A stretch of DNA of 64,000 nt, from contig JAKGHH010000001.1 of the NCBI GenBank assembly GCA_022828595.1, forward strand, positions 209,126,348 through 209,190,347, in the 5' to 3' direction. The notes beneath the pieces are model-generated. The model was not told the origin of the DNA and searched no databases. It worked only from the letters and a program-made list of their open reading frames with translations. This document shows, piece after piece, positions 54,767 through 64,000 of this stretch. Both the position numbers and the translations under genes were made by a program. Each line of letters begins with the position of its first letter. Positions within the stretch are counted from its first letter, which is position 1. This DNA is from Nelumbo lutea. Taxonomy: Eukaryota > Streptophyta > Magnoliopsida > Proteales > Nelumbonaceae.

Positions 54767-54888
54767 GGATCTGGTCCAAACACAAGGTCCCAGCAGCCAT
54801 CGCAGCTGTTCATTGGGTACATCTTTCCATGAAGGACAAGGGAGATGTTCCGAATGCACGGCTGCAATGGCTGTTGGGACTAGATCTG
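54767..54888. mobile_element. Small foldback/hairpin (family F), copy 2
   Basis: About 120 bp forming a hairpin. The left arm has CAGCCATCGCAGCTGTTCATT and the right arm, reverse-complemented, CAGCCATTGCAGCCGTGCATT. Pairing continues through GG-ACATCT around a short loop (CCATGAAGGAC). The outer arms (GATCTGGTCC / GATCTAGTCC) are separated from the inner ones by an ~11-bp left-arm insert. The core GATGTTCC-G-AATGCACGG matches the foldback at 11889-12038. Confidence 0.7.
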
Positions 54889-55188
54889 AACTCAATTTCT
54901 GGATGTTTTTATATAAGGAATAAGACCAAAAGGTTGTTTCTGTAATGAAAGCTGGTTGGATTGGTCAACTAGGATATCTTCCAGCCCGTATTTTTGCATA
55001 GTTCAAGCTCAACTTTTGGTTTTCTTTCATTTGTTGACTCTCAACAAGAGTTTTTCTTTGGCAGGATCCATGTTTGACCTTGTCTCCCGGTTCAAGTTCT
55101 TGGGCATTTGGACTAAGTTTTTGTGCCTAAGAGCTCCACTTAGAGATACTTGGTAGACTAGTTGGAGACCTTTGTACCAATGGAAAAT
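54889..55188. other. No gene recognised
   Basis: Mixed-composition sequence between the hairpin and Copia-6. No ORF or element was supported. Confidence 0.5.
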
Positions 55189-55293
55189 GTTAGAATTAGT
55201 TGCCAGGACATTGTTGTCTTTTCATTGTTATTTTTCTCTTATATCTATTGTAACTTATCTGGGTCGAGTAAGGAGACTTGAGTTTGATTTCTC

Positions 55294-55640
55294 TGTAAAG
55301 AGACTGGGCTGAATGGGTCCTAGTATCTTCTCTTGTAATATTTTTTCTATTTTCCTGTTAGCTAATGGGCCTCTCTTAATGGGCCTGTTATTTCTTTTTG
55401 TTTGATCTCTTTATGTTACTGCCTAGCTGGCCGCCCACTTAAGGGCATACTTGTAATTATTTTAACATTAATTTTTAGTAAAAAGGATTAGAGAAGAAAG
55501 GGAAGGATTATTCGAACCTTTCGTCTTCTTCCTTCTCTTTTCTCCATCTTCTTCTCTTGCATTGCTGCTCTTACTTTTCTTCCTCCTTTTTCTCTTTAAT
55601 TTTTCAAGTTACACCTATTTTTGAGGACCGATTTACATCT
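55294..55640 (+). repeat. Copia-5 5' LTR
   Basis: 347 bp. It starts TGTAAAG and, judged by the target duplication and the primer site, ends ACATCT rather than CA. The CT-rich second half is typical of a transcribed R-U5 region. Confidence 0.93.
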
Positions 55641-56108
55641 TGGTATCAGAGCAGGTTTCTTTCTTCCTTCTTTTCTTCTTCCTCTTTTCCCATACACCCT
55701 TAGATGTTAAGAGAGTGTATGGAGAGATAGGTTCTCTATAGCTTAGAGGATCTCTGGCCTAGTTGGTAGAGGGTTTGGAGAGTTTAAATCTGGATGGATA
55801 TTGCCAAGAAGTGTGTTGTTTTGTTGCTGCCCAAAACCCTAGCCGACTAGAGATTTTTGAAGGTACAGGTAAAGGTGAAGCTTTGGTTGTGGCACTCTGT
55901 GCTTGGGAGGTGTCTTTTGACTCTTAAAGGAGGGCGGTTCAAGTTTGGAAGAGATTGGGAAGCTCTGGTAGGAGCAGCTGCATCTTTTCTCTTCCTCCCT
56001 AACAGCTAGACGGAGTAAAACCCTAGTTTTCAAGCATCTGGGTTTTTGTTTGACTTCAAGTAAGTTTATATAGACCAAATTTCTGGTTTTTTTATTTTCG
56101 TTTGACTA

Positions 56109-57160
56109 ATGGAGCCATATGGAAGTGAGTTCAAGCAAGTGCCGGTTTCCGGCCTTGGCTTGGTAGATTCCGTTTTGACTGGTGTGACCACAATCAAGCT
56201 AGATGGGACAAATTATCTTGCTTGGGCATAGTCTATGAGAATTTATGTCTGTAGTAGAGGAAAACTCGGGTATCTCACAGGTAGTAAAGTGAAACCCGAA
56301 GAGACAGACCCTGAATTTGAGAAATGGATGCAGGAGAACTATACAGTCATTGGATGGTTGGTCAACTCTATGCAACCTCATATAAGTCAGCATCATCTTT
56401 GGATGTCTTCGGCTAAGGAGATATGTGACAGTGTTACTGAGACCTATTCACAAAAGTTGAATATAGCTAGAGTCTACAAGTTGAAAAGTGATGTGAAGAA
56501 CCTAAGACAGGGGGAGAAGAGTGTAACAATCTACTATTCTATACTGAAATTCTTATGGCAAGAAATTGATGTTATGGAGACAGTTGTATGGGAGAGTGAG
56601 AATGATGCTAAAGTGTATAGGAAGTTGGTGGAGAGAAATAGGGTGTTTGAATTTCTTACTGGACTCAACCCTGAGTTCGACATCATTAGGCAAAATATCT
56701 TGGCCAAATAGGGTGTTATGGAGACAGTTGTACAGAATACTTTGCACATGTTGGAATAAAGCCAAAGGGTCCTACTGAGAAAAAGGAGTAGACGTGAATA
56801 TTGCAAGAAACCGAGGAATACAAAGGACACTTGTTGGAAGCTTCATCCTGAGCTTCTTCCTGATAGGTTTAAGAATAGCAATAGTTCTAAGAAGGGCAGT
56901 CAGGTAGGAAGGCCTAAGACAGCTAATGTTGCTATAGTACCTGAAGGAGGAAATAAGGAGAGTGAAGAAAAATCAATCATTGTGCAGTTGGCAGCAATGA
57001 AGGCGGATTTTGAAAAGTATGGGAGGCTGCTAAATCACTTGGAAGCTACTGTTTCTTCATCTCGCTCTTCCAGCAACACATCATCATCATTTGCATTTGC
57101 TCACTCAGGTATTTGTGCTTCTACAAATTATGCTTCAGTTTCAGGTAATCATAAAATTCC
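56109..57160 (+). pseudogene. Copia-5 gag
   Basis: ATG at 56109: MEPYGSEFKQVPVSGLG, then TTIKLDGTNYLAWA and a TAG at 56228. The frame resumes SMRIYVCSRGKLGYLTGSK, WMQENYTVIGWLVNSMQPHI, DVKNLRQGEKSVTIYYSILK, KLVERNRVFEFLTGLNPEFD, with a stop at 56709. The zinc-knuckle region near 56797 reads REYCKKPRNTKDTCWKLHP, where the His is Asn. It is followed by MQLAAMKADFEKYGRL in the protease frame. The gag lines up with that of Copia-4 residue for residue over long stretches. Confidence 0.9.
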
Positions 57161-60100
57161 TTGGATTATTGATTCCAGTGCATCTGACCATATGACCAGC
57201 CTGTTTAATCTGTTCTGCTCATACCACCTTCTCTCTGGTAAAGAGAAAATATCCCTTGCTGATGGGTCTCTTGCTTCCTTTTCTGGTAAAGGGGATATAA
57301 AGACCTCTGACACCCTTTATTTATCCTCTATCCTTCATGTCCCTAAACTTAATACAAACCTTTTATCTGTTAGCAGCTTAACTAAATCCATGAATTGTAG
57401 CATAACCTTTTTTCCCATTCATTATGTTTTTCAGGACCTGCAATCTCAGAGGATGATTGGGAGTGGCCATAAGGCGAACGGAATATACTTGTTGGACACA
57501 CCGGATAGAGCTTTTGGACCACCTCATGGAGTTGCCTTAGAGTTAGTCTTGTCAGAGTCTATTGACAAAGTCTTGTTATGTCACTTTCGGTTTGGTCATT
57601 TGTCTTTTTCTGCTTTGAGTCATTTGTTTCCAGATATGTTTAAGGGAGTGTCTTTATCGAGTCTTCATTGTGAGTCGTGTGAACTGGCAAAGCATTGTAG
57701 ACATTCTTATTCAGTAAGCAATAAAAGATCTCTTCTCCCTTTCATATTGTTCACTCTGATGTGTGGGGGCCATATCATTTGCCAACTATGGGGGGTTATA
57801 GGTACTTTATCCTTTTTATTGATGATTACTCTTGTTACACTTGGATTACTCTTGCCAACTATGTGCAAAAATTTCATGAACTATCCTCACCCAGTTTAAC
57901 ACTCGGATCAAAATATTCCGTTCTGATAATGCTAAGGAGTATTTTAAGAAAACCCTCTCCGCCTATCTTGAAACTTTTGGGGTTATTCTTCAAAGTTCTT
58001 GTTCCTACACTCCACAACAGAATGGAGTAGTAGAAAGGAAGAATCGACATGTGGTTGAAGTTGCCAGATCCCTTCTGTTTGCATCCCATGTTCCTATAAA
58101 ATTTTGGGGAGATGCTGTTCTTACTGCTACCTTTTTGATCAACCACATGCCCTCCCGGGTTCTTAACTTCAAAACCCCCTTTAGCCTTCTCTTCTCGGAT
58201 GAGGATCTTTTCTCTCTCTCTCTGTGTTTTTGGGTGCACTTGCTATGTGCATGTTCACAGGCATCAAAGGCACAAATTTGAACCTAAGGCTCGTAAATGT
58301 GTTTTTCTGGGATATGGATCCACACAGAAGGGATATTGCTGTTTTGATTCAGTTAGTGGCATCCGCTTTGTATCTCGGGATGTCACATTTGCTGAGTTGA
58401 CTCCTTTCTTTAGTATTTCTCCTGAGGGGGAGAAATCTGAATAACCCTTTGCTATGTCTCCAACTGTTCCTCTTCCCATTCCTCTCGAGTCCTCTCATGA
58501 GGTGTCCACTTCTCCCACTGGACCTACCTCCAATATTCCTGTTCCTCCTCCTCCACTTCATTCTCCTATAATTCCTCCTCGTCTTGTTCTCCAAAGGTGG
58601 TACCAAAGGCACAAATTCAGACATGGGCAAGTTGTTTCCATTCCTACAGAAGAGCCTCTTGCTCCTCCCATCATTACTGAGGTAACAAGTCAGCCTTCCT
58701 CTGACCCATCTACATCTTTCCCAAACCTTGACCTTCCTATTGCTCTCCGCAAGGGCAAGCAGAAGTGTACAACCCATTGTATCTCCAAACACCTGTCTTG
58801 CAGCCTTCTCTCTCCTTCCTACTACTCTTTTCTTGCTTCTGTTTCTTCCGATGTGATACCCAGGTCCGTACTGGAATCCTTATCTAAACCTGAATGGAGG
58901 GATGCTATGATGGCTGAACTGGGTGCTTTGCATAAGAACCATACCTGGGATATTGTTGACTTGTCTGAAGGGAAGGATCCAGTGGGTTGTAAATGGGTGT
59001 TTACCATTAAATATCACTCTGATGGATCTATTGAGAGGTTTAAGGCTAGGCTGGTTGATAAAGGATACACTTAGATATATGGTATTGACTATCTTGAGAC
59101 ATTTGCTCCTGTAGCTAAGATGACCTCAGTCCGGGTTTTGTTATCTCTAGCCGCTACTTTTGATTGACCCCTACACCAGTTTGATGTTAAAAATGCCTTC
59201 TTGAATGGAGACCTACATGAAGAGGTCTATATGTCTTTGCCTCCAGGAGTGTATGGGAAGGAAGTGCAAGGCAAGGTGTGTAAACTACAGAAATTTATTT
59301 ATGGTCTCAAATAGTCTCCTCGGGCTTGGTTTGAGAGGTTCAGGGCTGCTCTTGTCTCCTTTGGTTACACACAAACTCAATCTGATCATACCCTGTTCTT
59401 GAAGAGAAATGGCTCTCTGGTGACCTTTTTGATAGTTTATGTTGATGATATTGTGGTCACGGGTAATGACACTCAAGAGGTCAGTAAACTCAAAAGATTT
59501 CTTAACTCTGAATTTGAGGTCAAGGATTTGGGAGATCTTCGGTATTTTTTGGGCATTGAAGTTGCTAGATCTATGGTATCTTCATTTCTCAGCGTAAATA
59601 TGTCCTTGACCTCCTTGCTGAGACTGGTAAACTTGGAGCTAAACCAAAATCTCCACTCCTACTGATCCCAATCATAAGCTTTCTGCTACAGATGGTGACT
59701 TTTTATCTGATAAGGGGGTGTTTCAGAGACTGCTTGGGAAGTTGTTATATCTTTGCATGACTCGGCCGGACATTTCCTATGCAGTAAGTGTTATTAGTCA
59801 ATATATGCATTCTCCCAGAGATATTCATTTAGCTGCTACAGAAAGGGTTTTGTGTTATTTGAAAGGTACTCCAGGGAAAGGTATTGTATTTGCCAAACAT
59901 TGACACATGAAGCTGGAAGCTTTCATTGATGCTGATTGGGCAGGATGTATCGATGATAGGAGATCCACCTCATGTTATTGTGCTCTGGTCGCTGGGAACA
60001 TTATGTCATGGAGGAATAAGAAACAATCTGTAGTTGCTAGATCCTCAGCTGAAGTAGAATACAAGGAAATGGAACATGGTGTGTCAGAATTACTGTGGCT

Positions 60101-60360
60101 ACGATCCCTTTTAAAAGAATTGGGGGTAAGCCAATGATGCTCTATCGTGACAATCAAGCAGCTATTAATATTGCACATAATCCTGTTCAACATGACAGAA
60201 CTAAGCACATTGAGGTTGATAGACATTTTATAAGGGAAAGAGTTTCCTCAGGAGAAGTTTGTTTGCCATTCATCACATCAGATGAACAATTGGCTGATAT
60301 CTTGACCAAGGGAGTTCCGAGAGGGAAAATGACACACTATAAGCAAGCTGGGCATAATTG
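57161..60360 (+). pseudogene. Copia-5 pol: protease, integrase, RT, RNase H
   Basis: Protease: WIIDSSASDHMTSL (57160; DSS, not DSG). Pre-integrase: LCHFRFGHLSFSALSHLFPD. Integrase continues in a shifted frame with the first Asp block changed by a frameshift near 57755, then YTPQQNGVVERKNRHVVEV (58000). FWGDAVLTATFLINHMPSRV follows. [22 protein letters not shown] (58955), a stop at 59072, YVDDIVVTGNDTQEV (59440), FEVKDLGDLRYFLGIEVARS, TRPDISYAVSVISQYM (59761). RNase H: FIDADWAGCIDDRRST (59925), SSAEVEYKEMEHGVSELLWL (60045) and YRDNQAAINI (60141; usual YCDN). At least five stops or shifts. Confidence 0.9.
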
Positions 60361-60386
60361 ACATCTATGCTCAGCTTGAGGGGGAG

Positions 60387-60710
60387 TGTAAAGAGACTGG
60401 GCCAAATGGGTCCTAGTATCTTCTCTTGTAATATTTTTTCTATTTTCCTGTTAGCTAATGGGCCTGTTATTTCTTTTTGTTTAATCTCTGCCTAGCTTGC
60501 CGCCTACTTAAGGGCATACTTGTAATTATTTTAACATTAATTTTTAGTAAAAAGGATTAGAGAAGAAAGGGAAGGATTATTCGGACCTTTCTTCTTCTTC
60601 CTCCTCTTTTCTCCATCTTCTTCTCTTGTACTGCTGCTCTTACTTTTCTTCCTCCTTTTTCTCTCTAATTTTTCAAGTTTACACCTATTTTTGAGGACTG
60701 GTTTACATCT
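60387..60710 (+). repeat. Copia-5 3' LTR
   Basis: 324 bp, directly after the polypurine tract. It lacks the short duplication of the 5' LTR. Few base differences are seen between the two. Confidence 0.93.
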
Positions 60711-61247
60711 TTCTCATTGCTTTTCTTCCCTCTTTTCTTCTCTTTCTCTTTCAACCTTCTTCCTTCTACTTCTTTTTCTCTTTTTTTTTCCACTTATCTT
60801 TATTGGAGTTGGAACATGGTATCAGAGCTTTGAGGGCGACTGTACAACACTGTTCACGCCTCAACTTTTTGTGTCGTAGGAATTGAGAATATTCTCTATT
60901 CTTTATTGGAAAGGAAAAGGATTCAATAGGAATAATCACCCCCTCAAGTTGTAGTGTTGTGTGAGTTGGTGGTGTTTTTCTAAGGACCCTCTACTCGGCA
61001 GTTTGAAGAGGGCAGCCTTGTGATGTCTTGAGTTGTGTGGTAAGTGCTCCTCAATGTGTTGTGATTTTGTGGTGGTTTGTGGTGTGGTGACATATTGTGT
61101 AAATGTCTGATGATTCCCTAGTGTTTCTGAAATAGAAGTGTGGTGATTCTTGTTTTCTCTCCTAAGAAAAAGGTGTGCTACAATAGGTGTATATCAGTTG
61201 TTTGACAATTTACCTAAATGATACGCCAGTGATTTCTTTTCATACTC

Positions 61248-61975
61248 ATGGCTTCATCAAGTAGTAACACTAAACCTACAGTAGTTGTGCAATCAAATCT
61301 CATCACTTATCAATTAACTATGGTGAAACTTAATGGTACTAATTATATCCCTTGGGCCAAGTCGGTTGAAGTATCTCTCATTGAGAGAGGCAAGTTGAAG
61401 TACATTAAGGAGGGTCCATTGAAAAGTAAATCGGAAGGGTACAATGAATGGGTACAAGAGAATGCCCAAATTATGACTTCTCTTTGGAACAATATGCAAA
61501 ATCATACAAGTGTGAACCTTATATTACTGGACATGGCCAAGGAGATTTGGGACCATGCCAAATAGTTGTATTCTGGACAAGACAATGTCACAAGAACTTA
61601 CTAATTATACCAAGACTATTTTTCTCTTCAACAAGGGGGTAAAAGTGATGAAGAATACAATGCTTCTTTAAAAAGCTTGAGGAATGATCTTATTGTCTAT
61701 CAACCCCTATCCACTGATTTGAAGACTCGGCAAGAACAAAGAGAGCATCTAGATGTGGCAAGGTTTTTGTATGGGTTGAGGTTTCTGTAATCATTCCCAC
61801 CTTTAGAGAGATCAACCACAGTGGTTTCCAAAGGAGGTTTTCCTAGTAGAAATATGCACGGTAGAGGTGGAGGTAGTGTGAGGGGTTTTGGCAATGGGCC
61901 TAAGGGTGGACATAGAAGTGGTAGAGAGGCTGGTGGTGCAAGAGGTGGTGGAAGACATGAAAAGGAGTAGGATCC
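61248..61975 (+). pseudogene. Copia-6 gag
   Basis: ATG at 61248: MASSSSNTKPTVVV, then YQLTMVKLNGTNYIPWAKSV, IERGKLKYIKEGPLKS, GYNEWVQENAQIMTSLWNNM and DMAKEIWDHAK, with a stop at 61563. Continuing in shifted frames: SGQDNVTR, DEEYNASLKSLRNDLIVYQP, QREHLDVARFLYGLRFL. Then an Arg/Gly-rich tail with GRGGGSVRGFGNGPKGG and GGARGGGR, an RGG-type RNA-binding stretch. It ends near 61970. Closely similar to the Copia-2 gag. Confidence 0.85.
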
Positions 61976-62097
61976 GGAAAAGAGGGAAGAGAGACCTGAT
62001 GGATCTACTTCTCCTCCTCCATACTACTCTCCCCTCGAGGAATAGGGTAGAATGGTTTGAACTTGAAAGAAGAAATATCCATACAGACAAAATACTT

Positions 62098-64000
62098 ACT
62101 AAAGAAAACTGAAGAGGGGAGAGCTTGAGAGTTCAGCAATGAGGGTCTGAGAATGAGAGTTTCGAACATTCCCTCTCTCAGCACCCTAACACTCTTTTAT
62201 TAAGATATATTTGAATAATTACAAGGAGGCCCTTAGTTGGGCAAGAATTTACAAAGAACTTAATACAGACAGGATGGGCCCAGAATAAGGCCCATTACAG
62301 AAAAGAAACATAAATAACAAGAAAGACTAAACAACCTATGGGCCATTCGGCCCATCTTCTCTACACTCCCCCTCAAGCTGAGCATAGATGTCAATCATGC
62401 CAAGCTTGCTGGTATCATGCTGAAGTTTTGCCTTGGGAATGCCTTTGGTGAGAAAATCTGCCAACTGTCCTTCAGATGTGATGAAAGGAAGACACACTTC
62501 ACCCGAAGAGACCCTTTCCCTAATGAAGTGTCGATCAACTTCAATATGCTTGGTTCGATCATGTTGCACTGGGTTGTGAGCAATGTTGATGGCAACCTGA
62601 TTATCACAGCACAACATCATTGGCTTGTCATATTCAACTCCAAGTTCTTCCATCAATGATTTTATCCATAATAATTCAGAAACTCCATGTGCCATGGCCA
62701 TGTATTCTGCTTCAACCGAAGATCGAGCAACAACCGATTGTTTCTTGCTTCTCCAAGAAACAACATTACCAGCCACCAAGCTGCAATACCCAGAAGTAGA
62801 TCTTCTGTCATCAATGTTTCCGGCCCAGTCAACATCGGTGTAGGCTTCAAGTTTTAGATGACCATGCTTGGTAAACAGAATACCCTTTCCTGGGGATTCC
62901 TTCAAATAACATAGGATTCTCTCTGCTGCTGCCATATGAGTGTCTCGGGGAGCATGCATGAATTGGCTAATGCAACTGACTGCATATGCAATATCTGGCC
63001 GAGTCATGCATAGGTACAAAAGTTTCCCAAGAAGTCTCTGAAAGATTCCTTTGTCTTCTAACAATGTCCCTTCTGAGGCTGAGAGTTAATAACTCATATC
63101 AATAGGAGTAGCAACTGGTCTAGCACCCATCTTTCTAGTCTTGGAGAGCAAGTCAAGAACATACTTCCTTTGGGAGATAAGAACCCCATCCTTAGATTGA
63201 GCCACTTCTATACCAAGAAAGTATCTCAAGTCCCCTAAATCTTTAATCTCAAACTTTGTATGGAGAAAAGATTTTAGATCATGAATTCCTGAAACATCAT
63301 TACCAGTCACTACAATATCATCTACATACACAATGAGGTATACTGCCAAAGGTCCACTCCTCTTCACAAAAAGAGTATGATCGGACTGTGTCTGCACATA
63401 ACCAAAGTTAACAAGTGCTGTTCTAAATCTCTCAAACCATGCTCTAGGGGACTGTTTCAGTCCATAAAGAGATTTCTTCAGCCTGCATACCTTCCCTTTC
63501 ATATCAGTTCCATACATCCCTGGAGGAAGAGACATATAAACCTCCTCATGTAATTTACCATTCAAAAATGCATTCTTCACATCCAATTGATAAAGGGGCC
63601 AGTCAAAGTGAGCAGCTAAAGATAGAAAAACCCTCATAGATGTCATCTTGGCAATAGGTACAAAGGTCTCTAAATAATCAATCCCATATGCTTGTGTGTA
63701 GCCTTTTGCAACCAGCCTGGCCTTGTACCTTTCAATGGTGCCATCAACTCAGTATTTGATAGTAAAGACCCACTTGCAACCGACTGGATCCTTCCCTTCA
63801 GGCAAATCCACCACTTCCCATGTGTCATTCTTGTATAGGGCATCGATTTCAGATCTTATAGCATCCCTCCACTCTGGAATCTTAAGAGCTTCTGACACAA
63901 ACCTGGGAATAGGATGAGAAGCAACAGAAGAGAGATAGGCAAAGTATGGAGGTGAAAGCAAACTGTAAGAAAGGTGCTTGGAAATGCAGTGTGCAGTGCA
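62098..64000 (-). mobile_element. Ty1/copia element Copia-7, 3' part (Copia-4 family)
   Basis: The 3' LTR at about 62098-62365 ends TTCTCTACA like Copia-4; its start is degenerate (AAAGAAAACTGAAGAGG rather than TGTTGAAACTGAAGAGA). The polypurine tract complement CTCCCCCTCAAGCT follows. The internal region is nearly identical to Copia-4 for 1.6 kb and runs off the window. It lacks the 194-bp duplication of Copia-4. Confidence 0.9.
62336..64000 (-). pseudogene. Copia-7 pol: RT and RNase H, partial
   Basis: From the right: [19 protein letters not shown] (63800), a stop near 63748, [20 protein letters not shown] (63640), [32 protein letters not shown] (63335), YFLGIEVAQSKDGV (63210). After a stop at 63085-63087 (SY*), MTRPDIAYAVSCISQFM (63005), YTDVDWAGNIDDRRSTSGYC (62850; usual TDADWAG), SVEAEYMAMAHGVSEL (62720), CCDNQVAINIAHNPVQH (62610; usual YCDN) and LTKGIPKAKLQHD, MIDIYAQLEGEC at the end. 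The RNase H D-E-D is kept. Two stops seen. Confidence 0.92.

Larger units (their letters stand above)
55294..60710 (+). mobile_element. Complete Ty1/copia element Copia-5, 5.4 kb, TSD TTCTC
   Basis: 5' LTR 55294-55640 (347 bp) and 3' LTR 60387-60710 (324 bp), both TGTAAAGAGACTGGG to TTTACATCT. They are flanked by TTCTC at 55289-55293 and 60711-60715 (perfect). Primer site TGGTATCAGAGCAGG begins at 55641; a polypurine tract CTTGAGGGGGAG ends at 60386. The length difference is mainly a short duplication in the 5' LTR (GGGCCT...TAATGGGCCT). Gag-pol is present end to end but has several stops and shifts. It is related to Copia-4 by gag and pol. Confidence 0.95.
55189..62097 (+). mobile_element. 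Ty1/copia relic Copia-6, hosting Copia-5 in its 5' LTR
   Basis: The 5' LTR starts TGTTAGAATTAG at 55189, is cut at 55293 by Copia-5, resumes at 60711 and ends TTGGAACA at 60816. The full LTR was about 206 bp. TGGTATCAGAGC follows at 60817. Gag is at 61248-61975. The element is cut again near 62097 by Copia-7; the rest is outside the window. Confidence 0.88.

Noticed and set aside
1..64000. CRISPR array, rRNA, tRNA, operon or phage-like system
   Set aside because: The only short-spaced repeats are the minisatellite and microsatellites, with no unique spacers. The TGGTATCAGAGC sites are retrotransposon primer sites, not tRNA genes. Nothing bacterial is present.

Overview
This is plant nuclear DNA, most likely eudicot. 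The evidence is split host exons with canonical GT/AG borders, Ty1/copia elements primed by a TGGTATCAGAGC-type site, L1-type LINEs carrying an RNase H domain, a Tourist-like MITE and a Ty3/gypsy gag. There is no bacterial gene organisation, CRISPR array, rRNA or recognisable tRNA gene. I cannot name the species.

The only host gene I can support is the 5' part of a plant cyclic nucleotide-gated channel (CNGC) on the + strand. A 29-bp first coding exon (29214-29242, MDGQKEKFVR with the last codon split) joins in phase to a second exon (41995-42586). Intron 1 is 12,752 bp. Intron 2 starts at 42587 and has not ended by 64000. Both introns are filled with nested and broken retroelements. Possible 5' UTR exons with good donors lie near 12.1 and 12.67 kb, but nothing ties them to the gene.

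Layout. 1-3.68 kb: a ~32-bp minisatellite, then a minus-strand gypsy gag and its LTR. 3.7-7.3 kb: a minus-strand LINE carrying a Tourist-like MITE and a 742-bp solo LTR, both with target duplications. 7.3-10.1 kb: AT-rich desert. 10.85-12.04 kb: two foldback elements. 13.7-25.65 kb: a LINE tail, then a copia relic (Copia-2) whose gag is broken by a LINE and by a complete 5.55-kb copia (Copia-1). 26.2-28.4 kb: LTR-like sequence and a minus-strand copia LTR. 29.2-42.6 kb: the two CNGC exons, with four LINE pieces and four copia relics in the intron between them. 42.7-46.1 kb: LINE fragments, one split by a 1.06-kb MULE/hAT-like element. 46.2-54.2 kb: a copia relic (Copia-8) split by a 5.8-kb minus-strand copia (Copia-4). 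54.8 kb: a second copy of the foldback family. 55.2-62.1 kb: Copia-6, with a complete 5.4-kb copia (Copia-5) inside its 5' LTR. 62.1-64.0 kb: the 3' part of another Copia-4-family member (Copia-7), running off the window.

All transposon coding regions seen here carry stops, frameshifts or deletions, so none looks autonomous. I see no new multi-gene system. The most interesting points are the microexon CNGC structure, the layered insertions whose target duplications give relative dates, the foldback pair, and the copia gag-LINE reverse transcriptase fusion ORF.
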